Origin: Lachnospiraceae bacterium
GTDB lineage: Bacteria; Bacillota; Clostridia; Lachnospirales; Lachnospiraceae
Reading direction: 5' to 3'
Assembly (NCBI GenBank): GCA_910575565.1
Contig: CAJTFL010000029.1
Coordinates: 1 to 45,810, forward strand
Length of the DNA stretch: 45,810 nt
The notes below the pieces were generated by a model. It saw nothing but the letters and a program-made list of their open reading frames with translations, had not been told where the DNA came from and ran no database searches. Both the position numbers and the translations under genes were made by a program. The stretch's first letter is position 1; the number at the start of each line of letters is the position of its first letter. This document shows, one piece after another, positions 33,201-40,737 of this stretch.

Positions 33201-36200
33201 TCGTTTGCACGTTCAATCTCAATGGTATGCCACTGATCCACCTCTGCCGCATTCTCGAAATCAATGCCATTCTTGCGGCAGTATTCTACCGCCTCGTCAA
33301 CCGTTTCAAATGCGGGCATATCCCCGTGGCTGTCACGGTAGCTCTGTATTTCCTCCCCTGTGCTTCCGTCCATAACGGAAATATAATAGCTGTCAGCAAA
33401 GGCATCTGATGTAAGGGAAATGGCATAATAAAACCCCGGCTCCGCCCCGCCTTCAAAATGGGCATATACCTCCGCTTCGTGGCGGTCAATATCCCGCATG
33501 GCTTCCAGGTCAATGTAATCATCTTCCACTTCATCCCGGTACGGCTTATGGTCATACTCAAAAAAGTCCTTCCCATTTACCGACGCATAGAAGAAATCGC
33601 TGTCCTCCACGGAATTGCCAACGACATATACGTTATCCCCGGCATTCCATTCATCCACCTTTACGCACTCCTGTCCGTCAATGGAAATCGGTTCGCCGGA
33701 CTTCTGGACATCATGTCCAGAAGTTTCTTTCTGTGTCTGTTCTCTTTTATACTGGCTCTGCTTCTGCATGGACTGGAATACCATATCATCATATCCAATC
33801 ACATCAATCAAATCTATGTGATTCTCTATGTACTCCTGCGCCAACTCCCGGTTGATAAAAAATCGGCCATGCTCCGGATAAGGTATCAGAAGCCCGTCCT
33901 CCGCCGTTGTCACAAGCCGGTAACGCACTCCCTCCCTTCCGTCCGCATACTGGTGGGTATAAAATCCTATCGCCGGTTCTGCAAAATCCTCTGAGGATTC
34001 CAACGCAACCGTGGTTTTCTCCATTTCTTCCGCATTGGCAGAATCTAAAGCGTAATCTTCCCCACTTTCCTTTGCCCCGTCCAGTGTTTCCGAAACGGAA
34101 ACCGGGCTTGCGTCCGTATCGTGGGTGTCATACAGGGCATACCCTTCCGTTTCTTTGTCAATCCAAAGAAAATCCCCATTCGGCAGCTTTGCGCTCCACT
34201 GTGCCGGCTGTCCGTTATCGTCATCCGCCTCATGTATGATGTGCCACTCTAATTCTCCTTCCGCAATCTCCAGCACATCCTCCTGCGTCTGCTCCCGTTC
34301 TGCTTCGATCTGAGCCGCAAGCGCTTTCTCACGCTCAATATATCTCCTTGCCTGGTTGATGAAGCCGTTCAGCACGGCAGGGTGGGAAGCGGCGACTATA
34401 TCCCGGCTCTCATACATAGCATACGGTTCAATGGACTTTGCCCATTCCTTATTCTCCGGGGAAATGCGTTCTTCCTGACTACGGTGCATGACGGTATTCG
34501 CAAGCACATAGCTTACACGCTCTATGCCATATTCCCGGATAACGCCCTCCGCCGTTGCCTTTGGCAGACGGTGTCCGTCAAAATTCTCTGCGATAGCCCT
34601 GTCAATGGCATCCTTGCAGGAAACCTTTGTGTCACGCTCTATCTTTGCCAGCGCTTTTTCAAGCTCTTTTTGCGCCTGTTCCTCTTTGTATTCTGCATAG
34701 GCTTCCTTGCCCTTTGGGGATAAATATTTATCTTCCTGGATAAGTTTGCGGATACGCTTCTCTACCGCTTTCCACGGCAACAGCACCTTTGTGTAAGGCT
34801 CCATGATGCTGCCTTTTTCCAGGCGGATGCCTTTCCCGTCATGGTTCTCATAACTGTGGTCAGCCCCGGCGAGCGCATGGGTACTGCCGCCGATCCCGTA
34901 TTCCTTTTTCAAAAAAGCCGCCGCTTCCTTGCTGCCATGCCCCTCCATGAAATAGTCATAGATACGGAAAGAGCCGTGTTCAAAGCTGCTCCCCCTGCCG
35001 AGCCTGTGGTCTATCTCGTCCTGCGTGATAAAATCCTCTTTCTTCACTTCCACATGGTCAGATACCGGGAATGTTTTCTTCTGTAAAAGCAGGTTGTCAA
35101 GCTCTGCCCTGAGTTCCTCTTTGGGCATAACAGAACGGAAACGCAGCTTTTTCTCGCCGCTTTCAAGCTGCTCCAGTGCTTTATCCATGTGGGAAGCAAC
35201 AAGGTCAATCCCCTCTGGCGAGGATAAAAGCTCCACCATTCTTTCATGGGCATCCGAGCGGTTCCCGACTTTCTCAAAGATTTCCTCCGGCATTTCCCCC
35301 ATGCCATCATAGAAAAAATATGCCGTAAAATTGGCAATCCGCCCACGCTCCACCTCGTCCACAAGGTAGGCTTCATTTGCGCCCATATAAGAGCCGTTTT
35401 CCACCTGGGAGCGTATCTGTGCTTCAATCTCTTTCCAGTCCATTGTAAGCGCCGGATTCTCCATCGCAGACGTACCCTTTCCGACACGCATTCCCTGGCC
35501 GTCAAACCACACAGCTACCTGTTTTCCCTCAAACTCAAAGCCTTTCCCGGTAGTGCCGTATTCCTTTTTGAGAAATTCCGCCATTTCCTCCGGCATCTTG
35601 CCCTGCTGGTACTTGGCATAAATGCGCTTGCGGCTGTCATCCCTGCCGCCCCCGCTGCGCAGGATTGTGTCAACCTGCTCCTGTGGAAACGCTGCCTTTG
35701 GCTGTCCGGGGCCTGCCTTCTCTGCCGGAAGAATGCCTTCCTCCGCCTCCTTCATGGCGATACTGCCCACCTGCTCCGAGAACAGGGAAAATAAATCAAG
35801 CTGCTGATACATCCCATTCGTATCAATCTGTTCCGCCTTTTCCCCCGGAAGCAGGTATACATCATCCTCCATATAGGAATTGACAAAGAAACGGGCATCC
35901 TCCCATGATATATGGGTTTCATTCTCCACACCCGGTTTTCCGGTCATGTTGATGTGAATCCCTTCCTCATTGGCATAAAAACCGACAGGAATGCCCGCCG
36001 CCTCATACCCGTAATAGGTATTAAAATGGAAGCAGTTCTTAAAATATTCCGTTTGCAGGCTTGCGTCCGGCTCTGCTGCGAAATATCCCGCTATCTCCGG
36101 CCTTTTATGGATAAGGAAATCGTCAGAGCATAAAACCCCTTTCTGAACCTCCATCGCCTTTTCCGCAAAATCCAGGTTATCCAAAAAAGAGCCGGACAAT

Positions 36201-37573
36201 GAATCCTCTCCATCATCCGGCTTTTCTGTTTCCTTATTCGGTTGTGCTTCGCTGGTTAAAGGCTGTAGACCAGCTCCGTCAGTACGGTTTCCTCTGCCGA
36301 GTGCCTGATGCCGTTCATCTTCGCCACCCATTTCATCTGATCGGACGCTTTCAGCGCTTCGTCCACTCCCTCGGCTTTCGCCATCTGCTCTGTCAGGAAG
36401 TCCATCCTTTCCTCCGCCTGCCTCTGTATCTCCAGGCAGTGCGCTTTCAGCCTGCCCTCCATCAGAAGCCCGCTGTAAATCCCCCTCCGGTGTTCCTTCA
36501 GGTAATTCTTCCGCATCAGCCCGTACTTGGTCAGCGGCTCCTCCGGCTCGCTGTCCGGAATTAGGTTGGGTATCAGGTAATCCCCGTTCTTCTCGTATGT
36601 CAGTTCCATGCGTAATGCCCTCCGTTTCTATGTGGTTGGTGTCTGTATCAATTTGTGGTTCGTTTTCGCTTTCACGCTTTAAAGCATTATAGCGTGGTTC
36701 CGGTTCATTTGCAAGCACTTTTTCAGGATTTTTTTCAGCGGCGGCCTGCGCCCCGTCCGTCCTCTCCCTCGCCTTATCTGCGGCTTTCTGCCGTGCCATC
36801 TGGCGGTCATAAGCGGCAACCGTCCTCCCGATCTCCATGAGGACTGGCTTACACATATCCGTAGTTGCGTTCCCAATGACAGATAATGCCATTGAAGTGT
36901 TAAACTCACTGATATAGTCAAAATTCAGTTCGTCCTTCCAGAAATCCATGTCAGCGCCGCACCGGGATAACAGGGTGTATGCGATGCTTGCGGAGAGTGT
37001 TTCCCGAAGCCGCAGCCCCACGTTCAGCTCGTCAAGTTCCTCTAAGAAGCTGCCCTCCTTGGCGTAGGACATATCCTGCATAATCTCCCCGTAATAATCT
37101 TCCGCAATCCTCCTGGCAATCTCTATGAGCCTGCCCTCAAAAGGATTATTTTTATTCGTTTCACCGTAGGTCTTCTCAAGCTGCGCCAGCACAGCGCCCT
37201 TGTGTTCCTCCCGCAGTTCCCACAGATACGGGTCTTTCCCGATCCGCCTTGCCTTATGCACGTCCGACACGTCAAAAACATATTTCAGCCTGGGGCGCTC
37301 GCTGTCCCGGTCAAAAAGGGCGATCCCCTTTGCCCCACGGTTCACCCAGCAGAACATTTTTTCATTCCATGTTTCCATAGTGGCACAGGCTGTGGCCCCC
37401 GGCCTCTGTGCGTAGATCAGCATCTGATCCTCAAACGGGTATCGGTACAGCCTTGCGGCAGTTGTCAGGTATTTTGCCCATTCCCTCCCGTTCTTAGACA
37501 CCTGCCTTGCGGTTTCCCCCGCCAGTATGGAGATTTCATGGTATTTCTTTGAAACAAGGTATCCTCTGTCCAT
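27236..37573 (-). CDS. Giant polyvalent protein: ArdC-like, LPD modules, methylase and SNF2 helicase
   Basis: A 3445-residue cytoplasmic protein. Order: ArdC-like N-terminus (about 1-290); Gly/Asp/Glu-rich disordered linker (about 290-460) overlapping TnpV; LPD-type modules; DUF3849 (about 980-1100); further small modules separated by the in-frame palindromes (residues 1284, 1471 and 1558); an N6-methylase-like domain with EPAMGIGNFFG (near 1895) and NVPFGQY (near 1953); and an SNF2/DEAD-like helicase with CVGAGKT (near 2560), VDESH (near 2720) and QQEGRILRQG (near 3055). The fourth copy of the palindrome is at residue 3353. Two segments are duplicated inside. Known relatives are LtrC-like and anti-restriction proteins of Tn1549-type elements. 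ATG 37573 follows AAGGAGG by 6 nt. Confidence 0.9.
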   Translation of the reverse strand: MDRGYLVSKKYHEISILAGETARQVSKNGREWAKYLTTAARLYRYPFEDQMLIYAQRPGATACATMETWNEKMFCWVNRGAKGIALFDRDSERPRLKYVFDVSDVHKARRIGKDPYLWELREEHKGAVLAQLEKTYGETNKNNPFEGRLIEIARRIAEDYYGEIMQDMSYAKEGSFLEELDELNVGLRLRETLSASIAYTLLSRCGADMDFWKDELNFDYISEFNTSMALSVIGNATTDMCKPVLMEIGRTVAAYDRQMARQKAADKARERTDGAQAAAEKNPEKVLANEPEPRYNALKRESENEPQIDTDTNHIETEGITHGTDIREERGLPDTQPNSGQRAGGAADQVRADAEELPEGTPEGDLQRASDGGQAESALPGDTEAGGGKDGLPDRADGESRGSGRSAESVRSDEMGGEDERHQALGRGNRTDGAGLQPLTSEAQPNKETEKPDDGEDSLSGSFLDNLDFAEKAMEVQKGVLCSDDFLIHKRPEIAGYFAAEPDASLQTEYFKNCFHFNTYYGYEAAGIPVGFYANEEGIHINMTGKPGVENETHISWEDARFFVNSYMEDDVYLLPGEKAEQIDTNGMYQQLDLFSLFSEQVGSIAMKEAEEGILPAEKAGPGQPKAAFPQEQVDTILRSGGGRDDSRKRIYAKYQQGKMPEEMAEFLKKEYGTTGKGFEFEGKQVAVWFDGQGMRVGKGTSAMENPALTMDWKEIEAQIRSQVENGSYMGANEAYLVDEVERGRIANFTAYFFYDGMGEMPEEIFEKVGNRSDAHERMVELLSSPEGIDLVASHMDKALEQLESGEKKLRFRSVMPKEELRAELDNLLLQKKTFPVSDHVEVKKEDFITQDEIDHRLGRGSSFEHGSFRIYDYFMEGHGSKEAAAFLKKEYGIGGSTHALAGADHSYENHDGKGIRLEKGSIMEPYTKVLLPWKAVEKRIRKLIQEDKYLSPKGKEAYAEYKEEQAQKELEKALAKIERDTKVSCKDAIDRAIAENFDGHRLPKATAEGVIREYGIERVSYVLANTVMHRSQEERISPENKEWAKSIEPYAMYESRDIVAASHPAVLNGFINQARRYIEREKALAAQIEAEREQTQEDVLEIAEGELEWHIIHEADDDNGQPAQWSAKLPNGDFLWIDKETEGYALYDTHDTDASPVSVSETLDGAKESGEDYALDSANAEEMEKTTVALESSEDFAEPAIGFYTHQYADGREGVRYRLVTTAEDGLLIPYPEHGRFFINRELAQEYIENHIDLIDVIGYDDMVFQSMQKQSQYKREQTQKETSGHDVQKSGEPISIDGQECVKVDEWNAGDNVYVVGNSVEDSDFFYASVNGKDFFEYDHKPYRDEVEDDYIDLEAMRDIDRHEAEVYAHFEGGAEPGFYYAISLTSDAFADSYYISVMDGSTGEEIQSYRDSHGDMPAFETVDEAVEYCRKNGIDFENAAEVDQWHTIEIERANDIDHRGQGRQEPETSGHDVQKSGTKPEYLYKMEANPRSESVNDRFFLQAYEREGNGRAIPRDVLFVGTAEQCRELLGKLETGELTQEQVKGILAQGQEPETSGHDVQKRNYRIGNKVYLDNKFYEITRIDDWNVEIMDRSLTNPPRRLESKENFEKLLRQDERNSYLFASEEKEPEQTGYTTETVKVYPGEKNNLPYDVVIEKLHFGEPEKAEPDKLKREKPEPEKPDYKVGDTVTIEGTEFIIENISDREVQLRDPKLLYPIFRAESKENFERLLAEETGNALPEPETRIPTKQAEPETNKSGAVNFHITEDSPGMDGAKVGAGFSPKEKFRKNIEAIRTLEKIEGENRIATPEEQKILAQYVGWGGLADAFDESKSAWAGEYRELKSLLSDAEYASARESTLNAHYTSPVIIRSIYEALEHMGFEKGNVLEPAMGIGNFFGMLPENMQESRLYGVELDGITGRIAKQLYPKANIKISGFEKTDYPNDFFDVAVGNVPFGQYKVSDRQYDKNNFLIHDYFFAKALDKVRPGGVVAFVTSKGTMDKKSPEVRKYLAQRAELLGAVRLPNTAFKENAGTEVTSDILFLKKRDRVIDLEPDWVHLSEDENGIAMNSYFAEHPEMIVGKMEMVSGPYGMESTCQPDTSRPFAEQLAEAISRIDGEIEEAELDGLDDELSDQTIPADPEVKNYSYTLVEDKVYYRENSVMKPVDMKDSMLERIKGMVGIRDCTQELINVQLQEYPDTVIKEKQAELNRLYDDFSKKYGLINSQTNKRAFNQDSSYCLLCSLEKTDEEGKFVGKADMFTKRTIKKAEVVTSVDTATEALAVSLSEKARVDLDYMAELSGKSVDRIKEELTGIIFQNPVTDKWETADEYLSGNVRDKLETAKTYAENHPEYTVNVQALTQVQPKELDASEIEVRIGATWVKPEYLEDFMRDTFETPQHLLDRNVMGIQFSGVTGQWNVKGKNADYGNSLVNMTYGTSRRNAYQILEDSLNLKDSRVYDTITEEGKEKRVLNKKETTLAAQKQDTIREAFKDWVFRDPDRRQDLVAKYNKLFNSTRPREYDGEHLKFPGMTPDIELKPHQKSAVAHVLYGDNTLLAHCVGAGKTFEMTAAAMESKRLGLCQKSLFVVPNHLTEQWASDFLRLYPGANILAATKKDFEPANRKKFCSRIATGDYDAVIIGHSQFEKIPLSVERQEAMIERQISEIELAIEQAKADNGERYTIKQMEKTRKSLEARLEKLNDTSRKDNVVTFEQLGVDRLFVDESHFYKNLFLYTKMRNVAGIAQTEAQKSSDMFAKCQYLDELTGGKGVTFATGTPISNSMTELYTNMRYLQYGTLQKLGLGHFDSWASSFGETQTAIELAPEGTGYRAKTRFAKFFNLPELISLFKESADIQTPDMLKLPVPEAEYENVVLKPSEYQQDMVSSLADRAEAVRDRKVDASVDNMLKITNDGRKLALDQRLINDMLPDNETSKAATCVGKAFEIWEQTKEQKSTQLIFCDLSTPKGDGTFNVYEDIKNKLVEKGVPPEEIAFIHEANTELRKAELFGKVRSGQVRFLLGSTQKMGAGTNVQDRLIALHHLDVPWRPSDIEQQEGRILRQGNLNPKVKIFRYVTEGTFDSYSWQLIENKQKFIGQIMTSKSPVRSCEDVDEAALTYAEVKALATGNPYIKQKMDLDIQVSRLKLMKANHTSQKYRLEDNIAKHYPQQIAILKERIEGMEADIQTAKANLPADKEQFLMKVGDKVYTDKKEAGAALVEMCKEMKTVNVTATVGEYAGFKMAVSFDSFNHKFVMNLKGQLSHNLEVGSDPLGNIARINHALESMPKQLSEAQTKLETVERQLETAKVEVTKPFVQEAELAEKLERLSALNALLNMDEKGDDALGMDDGPEEENGGQETSGHDVQKSAQTEKTSERPETGERAANTPIPYPVENARHDYTIGSGGLKAAAAMADKPAQKTSLKEKLAAYKAQVSGADRADIEKAKRKEETL
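27493..27517. repeat. In-frame palindrome, copy 3
   Basis: Perfect arms and centre C, encoding Thr-Ser-Gly-His-Asp-Val-Gln-Lys at residue 3353 of the giant SNF2 protein, in the linker after the helicase and before the shared C-terminal tail. Confidence 0.95.
32878..32902. repeat. In-frame palindrome, copy 4
   Basis: Arms of 11 bp intact; the outermost base differs, and the residue after the final Lys is Arg where the other copies have Ser. Located at residue 1558 of the giant protein, directly before a module with YRIGNKVYLDNKFYEIT. Confidence 0.95.
33139..33163. repeat. In-frame palindrome, copy 5 (diverged)
   Basis: Two base changes break the palindrome, at 33143 and 33152. Both are silent: the peptide Thr-Ser-Gly-His-Asp-Val-Gln-Lys-Ser at residue 1471 is unchanged. 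Confidence 0.95.
33700..33724. repeat. In-frame palindrome, copy 6
   Basis: Perfect arms, centre C, at residue 1284 of the giant protein, in the linker between two LPD-like modules. Confidence 0.95.
36256..36609 (-). CDS. tnpV: TnpV family protein nested inside the giant helicase gene
   Basis: A complete 117-residue ORF on the same strand as the giant gene but shifted by one base. The sequence is a clear member of the TnpV family of Tn4451/Tn1549-like elements: MELTYEKNGDYLIPNL, then PLTKYGLMRKNYLKEHRRGI, and ELKASDQMKW-type helices (here DEALKASDQMKWVAKM) ending in EETVLTELVY. ATG 36609 has GGAGGG 8 nt upstream, so it can be translated by itself. TnpV's role is not established; it is thought to help transfer or excision. 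In the helicase frame this stretch is a low-complexity Gly/Asp/Glu/Arg linker. Confidence 0.85.
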   Translation of the reverse strand: MELTYEKNGDYLIPNLIPDSEPEEPLTKYGLMRKNYLKEHRRGIYSGLLMEGRLKAHCLEIQRQAEERMDFLTEQMAKAEGVDEALKASDQMKWVAKMNGIRHSAEETVLTELVYSL

Positions 37574-37584
37574 CCGCACCCTCC

Positions 37585-37935
37585 TTAATCATAGAACCCG
37601 TTTTCCTCAATGCCCTTTTCCAGAATGGAAGCCACCAGCGCATCCAGTTCCACCCCGTTTATCTCGCTGACCACGATCAGCTTCGCAAGGGTATTCTTTT
37701 CTACCGGGATTGAATACCGTTCCTCATCCGGACACAGCTCACGCACACAAATACCGAGCGCATCCGCAACCTGGCAGAGCGTGTTTATGTCCGCCTCACG
37801 GATTCCCGCCATGATGTCCAGGAGCGTATTCTCACGGACGCCGGAAAGCGCCGCCAGCCCCGGTATGCCCATATCCATCTCTTTCATCACATTTAAAATC
37901 TTATCGCCTGTGCTTAAAATCCCTGTTCCCATCAT
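37585..37935 (-). CDS. Small XRE-like HTH protein
   Basis: A 116-residue protein. Residues about 22-68 (GIPGLAALSGVRENTLLDIMAGIREADINTLCQVADALG) form a Cro/C1-like helix-turn-helix. The rest is a short acidic helical tail that may dimerise. ATG 37935 follows AGGAGG by 5 nt; the second ATG at 37932 would be at 8 nt. It is 11 bp upstream of the giant gene and so is likely to be its first-line regulator or partner. Confidence 0.65.
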   Translation of the reverse strand: MMGTGILSTGDKILNVMKEMDMGIPGLAALSGVRENTLLDIMAGIREADINTLCQVADALGICVRELCPDEERYSIPVEKNTLAKLIVVSEINGVELDALVASILEKGIEENGFYD

Positions 37936-37944
37936 CAATCCCTC

Positions 37945-38244
37945 CTATTCCGCTTTGCTGCCGAAAGAAAAAGCTGCGTTTTCTTTCACCTTTGTAGCTG
38001 TAAATTTTGTTTTCACTTCCACCACCTTTGCCTCCAGGACGGAAAACATGGCTTCCACCTGTTCCTCTGTGTAGTCATAGACCGATCTGTTGGAGAGGTT
38101 CTCAATCCGCCCGATTGCGTCAATCGCCTTATTGATGCGGTACTCCCCAAGCCGGATAAATTTCTCCGCTTTCGTTTCCTCTGCCTTTCCCGCAGGCGTG
38201 TTCTCTGTTACGTTTTCCATCGCTTCATTCCTGTTTTCGCTCAT
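37945..38244 (-). CDS. Small conserved ICE protein, function unknown
   Basis: A 99-residue protein with an acidic N-terminus and KFIRLGEYRINKAIDAIGRIENLSNRSVYDYTEEQVEAMFSVLE, a pattern of a small protein often found next to topB in Tn1549-type elements. No function is known. ATG 38244 follows GGAGG by 8 nt; the upstream ATG at 38259 overlaps that site. Confidence 0.65.
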   Translation of the reverse strand: MSENRNEAMENVTENTPAGKAEETKAEKFIRLGEYRINKAIDAIGRIENLSNRSVYDYTEEQVEAMFSVLEAKVVEVKTKFTATKVKENAAFSFGSKAE

Positions 38245-38274
38245 ATCTTTGTCCTCCATTTTCTATATGGTTCA

Positions 38275-38299
38275 GGGCATACAGATTTTCCGTATGCCC
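38275..38299. other. Hairpin between topB and the next gene
   Basis: GGGCATAC (38275-38282) and GTATGCCC (38292-38299) are a perfect 8-bp stem with a 9-nt loop. There is no T-run, so it is more likely to affect RNA processing or translation than to stop transcription. Confidence 0.5.
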
Positions 38300-38316
38300 C
38301 GTGCTTAAAACCTTTT

Positions 38317-40413
38317 TTATTTTTTCTTTTTGGGAAATTCCAGCTTCACTTTATACTGAGAGCCTTTGATTTCTTTCTCGTCTTTGGTATAGGAAAAGTC
38401 CTCCACGCCCTCCGGTATCAGGTACGCATCATAGCTGCCCTTCTTCCCCTTCAAGCCTTTTACGAGGGTCTTTTTCCCGTCCAGCAGGCTTTTTACCTGG
38501 CTGTCGGTGAGCGCCGCCCCCATTGCCCTGGACACGTTCATGCCGCATTTATTTTTACAGTAAGCGCCGAATTTCCCTTTTACCACATCGCCGCCGCACT
38601 TCGGGCATTTCCCAAGGGATTCCTGCGTACTGCCCCCGAACATGGATTTCTGCTCGTCACTGACGCTGTGGTAGGTCTGCACAAGCCCTTTTACCATATC
38701 TTCTATGCCACCCATAAACTCCCGCATGGGATATTCGCCCTTTGCCACAAGGGTAAGGGCATTTTCCCAATCGGCGGTAAGCTGTGGGGATTTTACCACG
38801 TCAGGAAGCACGGTGATCAGCTTCATCCCATCCTCCGTGGGGAGCATCTGCTTTTTCTCACGCTTTACGAAACCGTCCTTGACTAACTTTTCAATCACGT
38901 CCGCCCGTGTGGCAGGTGTGCCAAGCCCTTTCCGTTCTACATCATCGCCCATGTCCTCTGCGCCGGCACGTTCCATTGCCGATAATAAACTGTCCTCCGT
39001 AAAGTGTTTCGGCGGCTGCGTGAAATGCTCCGTTACGTTCGTCTGCACTCCCTCAAAGACCATCCCCTCTGAAAGCTCCGGCAGCTTCCTGTCCTCTTTT
39101 TCCTTATCTTCCGTGGTTTTATAAGAACGCTTCAGGGCGGCTTCAAAATCTTTCCACCCGTTCCTTATTACGGATTTTCCGGAAACAGAAAAAACAGCGC
39201 CGCCACAGTCAAGCTCCGCCCTGACGGATTCATACTCGTGCTTTTCCCCTGTGGCGCAGAGCAGGCGATTGGCGGCAAGGGAGAGGATTTTCATTTCCCC
39301 CTCCGGCACGATGGAAAGGTCAGACTTTGCGATCTCCATTGTGGGAATGATTGCGTGGTGGTCTGTCACTTTTTTGCTGTCCATTACCCTCCGTGCATCC
39401 GGCTCTATCCCGGACGGTTCTTCAAAAAGAATTGCTTTGTAAACCGCCCCAATCACGCCCTTTGCGGTATCCCCCATATCGTCTGACAAATACTGGCTGT
39501 CCGTCCGGGGATAGGTCACCAGCTTTTTCTCATAAAGGCTCTGCGTGTATTCCAGGGTCTGTTTTGCGGTAAAGCCGAATAAGCGGTTCGCATCCCGCTG
39601 TAACGTGGTCAGGTCATAGAGTTTCGGCGGCTGTACGGTTTTCTTCTCTTTTGTGACAGAAACAACCGTGGCGGGTTTGCCCTCGCAGGCTGCAGCAACG
39701 CTCTCTGCCTGCGCCTTATCTTCCATCCTCTCCGTTGCCGCATCCATGCCGCCCGCCAGGATATGCGCCGTATAATACGGCTCTTTCTTAAAATTCCTGA
39801 TCTTTTCCTCACGCTCCACAAGCATGGCCAATGTCGGCGTCTGCACCCTGCCGACTTTCAGCACCTTGCCGCCATACAGGACGGTAAAGAGCCTTGTGCC
39901 GTTCAATCCCACAAGCCAGTCCGCCCTCTGCCTGCACAATGCGGAGTGGTAGAGGTTATCATAATCGCTTCCCGGCTGCAGGTTCTCAAAGCCCTCACGG
40001 ATTGCGCTTTCCTCCATAGAGGAAATCCAGAGCCGCTTTATGGGTTTCCTGCACCCTGCCTGGTCATACACAAGGCGGAAGATCAGTTCTCCCTCCCGCC
40101 CTGCGTCCGTGGCCTCCACAACCGTGTCAACCCTGTCATCGTGCATCAGGTTTTTCAGCACCTTGTACTGCGCCGCCGTATCGTTTTTTACTTCCGTCTG
40201 CCACTGTTCCGGTATCATGGGCAGGCTCTCATAGCTCCACTTTTTCCATGCGTCAGAATAGGCATCCGGTTGCGCAAGCTCCACCAGATGCCCGATGCAC
40301 CAGGAAACGAGATAGCCGTTCCCCTCCATATACCCGTCTTTCCTTTCACCAGCGCCGATCACACGGGCAATCGACTGTGCCACGCTGGGCTTTTCCGTTA
40401 CCACTAACTGCAT
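38317..40413 (-). CDS. topB: DNA topoisomerase III
   Basis: A 698-residue type IA topoisomerase. The Toprim domain starts MQLVVTEKPSVAQSIARVIG, with Glu7 as the conserved acid; EATDAGREGELIFRLVY holds the DxD-containing loop. The active-site Tyr lies in LVTYPRTDS near residue 301. The C-terminus has a zinc ribbon CPKCGGDVVKGKFGAYC near residues 603-619 and an extra basic tail. ICE-borne TopB relaxes and decatenates DNA during conjugative transfer. AGGAGG is 8 nt before ATG 40413. The 2.1-kb gene is complete. Confidence 0.95.
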   Translation of the reverse strand: MQLVVTEKPSVAQSIARVIGAGERKDGYMEGNGYLVSWCIGHLVELAQPDAYSDAWKKWSYESLPMIPEQWQTEVKNDTAAQYKVLKNLMHDDRVDTVVEATDAGREGELIFRLVYDQAGCRKPIKRLWISSMEESAIREGFENLQPGSDYDNLYHSALCRQRADWLVGLNGTRLFTVLYGGKVLKVGRVQTPTLAMLVEREEKIRNFKKEPYYTAHILAGGMDAATERMEDKAQAESVAAACEGKPATVVSVTKEKKTVQPPKLYDLTTLQRDANRLFGFTAKQTLEYTQSLYEKKLVTYPRTDSQYLSDDMGDTAKGVIGAVYKAILFEEPSGIEPDARRVMDSKKVTDHHAIIPTMEIAKSDLSIVPEGEMKILSLAANRLLCATGEKHEYESVRAELDCGGAVFSVSGKSVIRNGWKDFEAALKRSYKTTEDKEKEDRKLPELSEGMVFEGVQTNVTEHFTQPPKHFTEDSLLSAMERAGAEDMGDDVERKGLGTPATRADVIEKLVKDGFVKREKKQMLPTEDGMKLITVLPDVVKSPQLTADWENALTLVAKGEYPMREFMGGIEDMVKGLVQTYHSVSDEQKSMFGGSTQESLGKCPKCGGDVVKGKFGAYCKNKCGMNVSRAMGAALTDSQVKSLLDGKKTLVKGLKGKKGSYDAYLIPEGVEDFSYTKDEKEIKGSQYKVKLEFPKKKK

Positions 40414-40519
40414 AAAAGTTTCCTCCTTGCTCTTTTCTGTATCAATAATTACAAAATGAAAAGGGTAGCTGATTCTCCGTTAAGACAAACCGCTACCCAA
40501 AATAAACAATATTCAGTTT

Positions 40520-40617
40520 TTATCCATCCTGTCTTATTTCGTAAAGCTCCCTAAATGTGTTTGTCACATTCTGGCATTTTTCCTCTCTTCATCCGTGATG
40601 TATACTTGTTTTCCCAT
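40520..40617 (-). pseudogene. Frameshifted small ICE ORF
   Basis: ATG 40617, preceded by GAGGG, opens MGKQVYITDEERKNARM before a stop. One additional A in the A-run near 40580 would restore a 32-codon frame ending TFRELYEIRQDG. The start resembles a small unannotated protein common in Tn1549-type elements, so this is likely a truncated and shifted remnant. A promoter-like region and XRE gene lie just upstream. Confidence 0.4.
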
Positions 40618-40737
40618 AAATATCCCTCTTTTTGTATAACTTCTTATCTTTATCATATTACCGTTAATATATTATAACTGATTTTACAGCAATAAAAAAG
40701 ATATAATATACATAACAAACATAAGGAGGTGTCTACA

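Noticed and set aside
23035..33724. Palindromic repeats as a CRISPR array
   Set aside because: Six copies with spacings of hundreds to thousands of bases, all inside coding frames; no spacers and no cas genes.
35044..35505. A 153-codon open frame within the giant helicase gene, same strand
   Set aside because: Trp/Arg-rich shadow without conserved motif, tested as a second possible overprinted gene after TnpV and dismissed.
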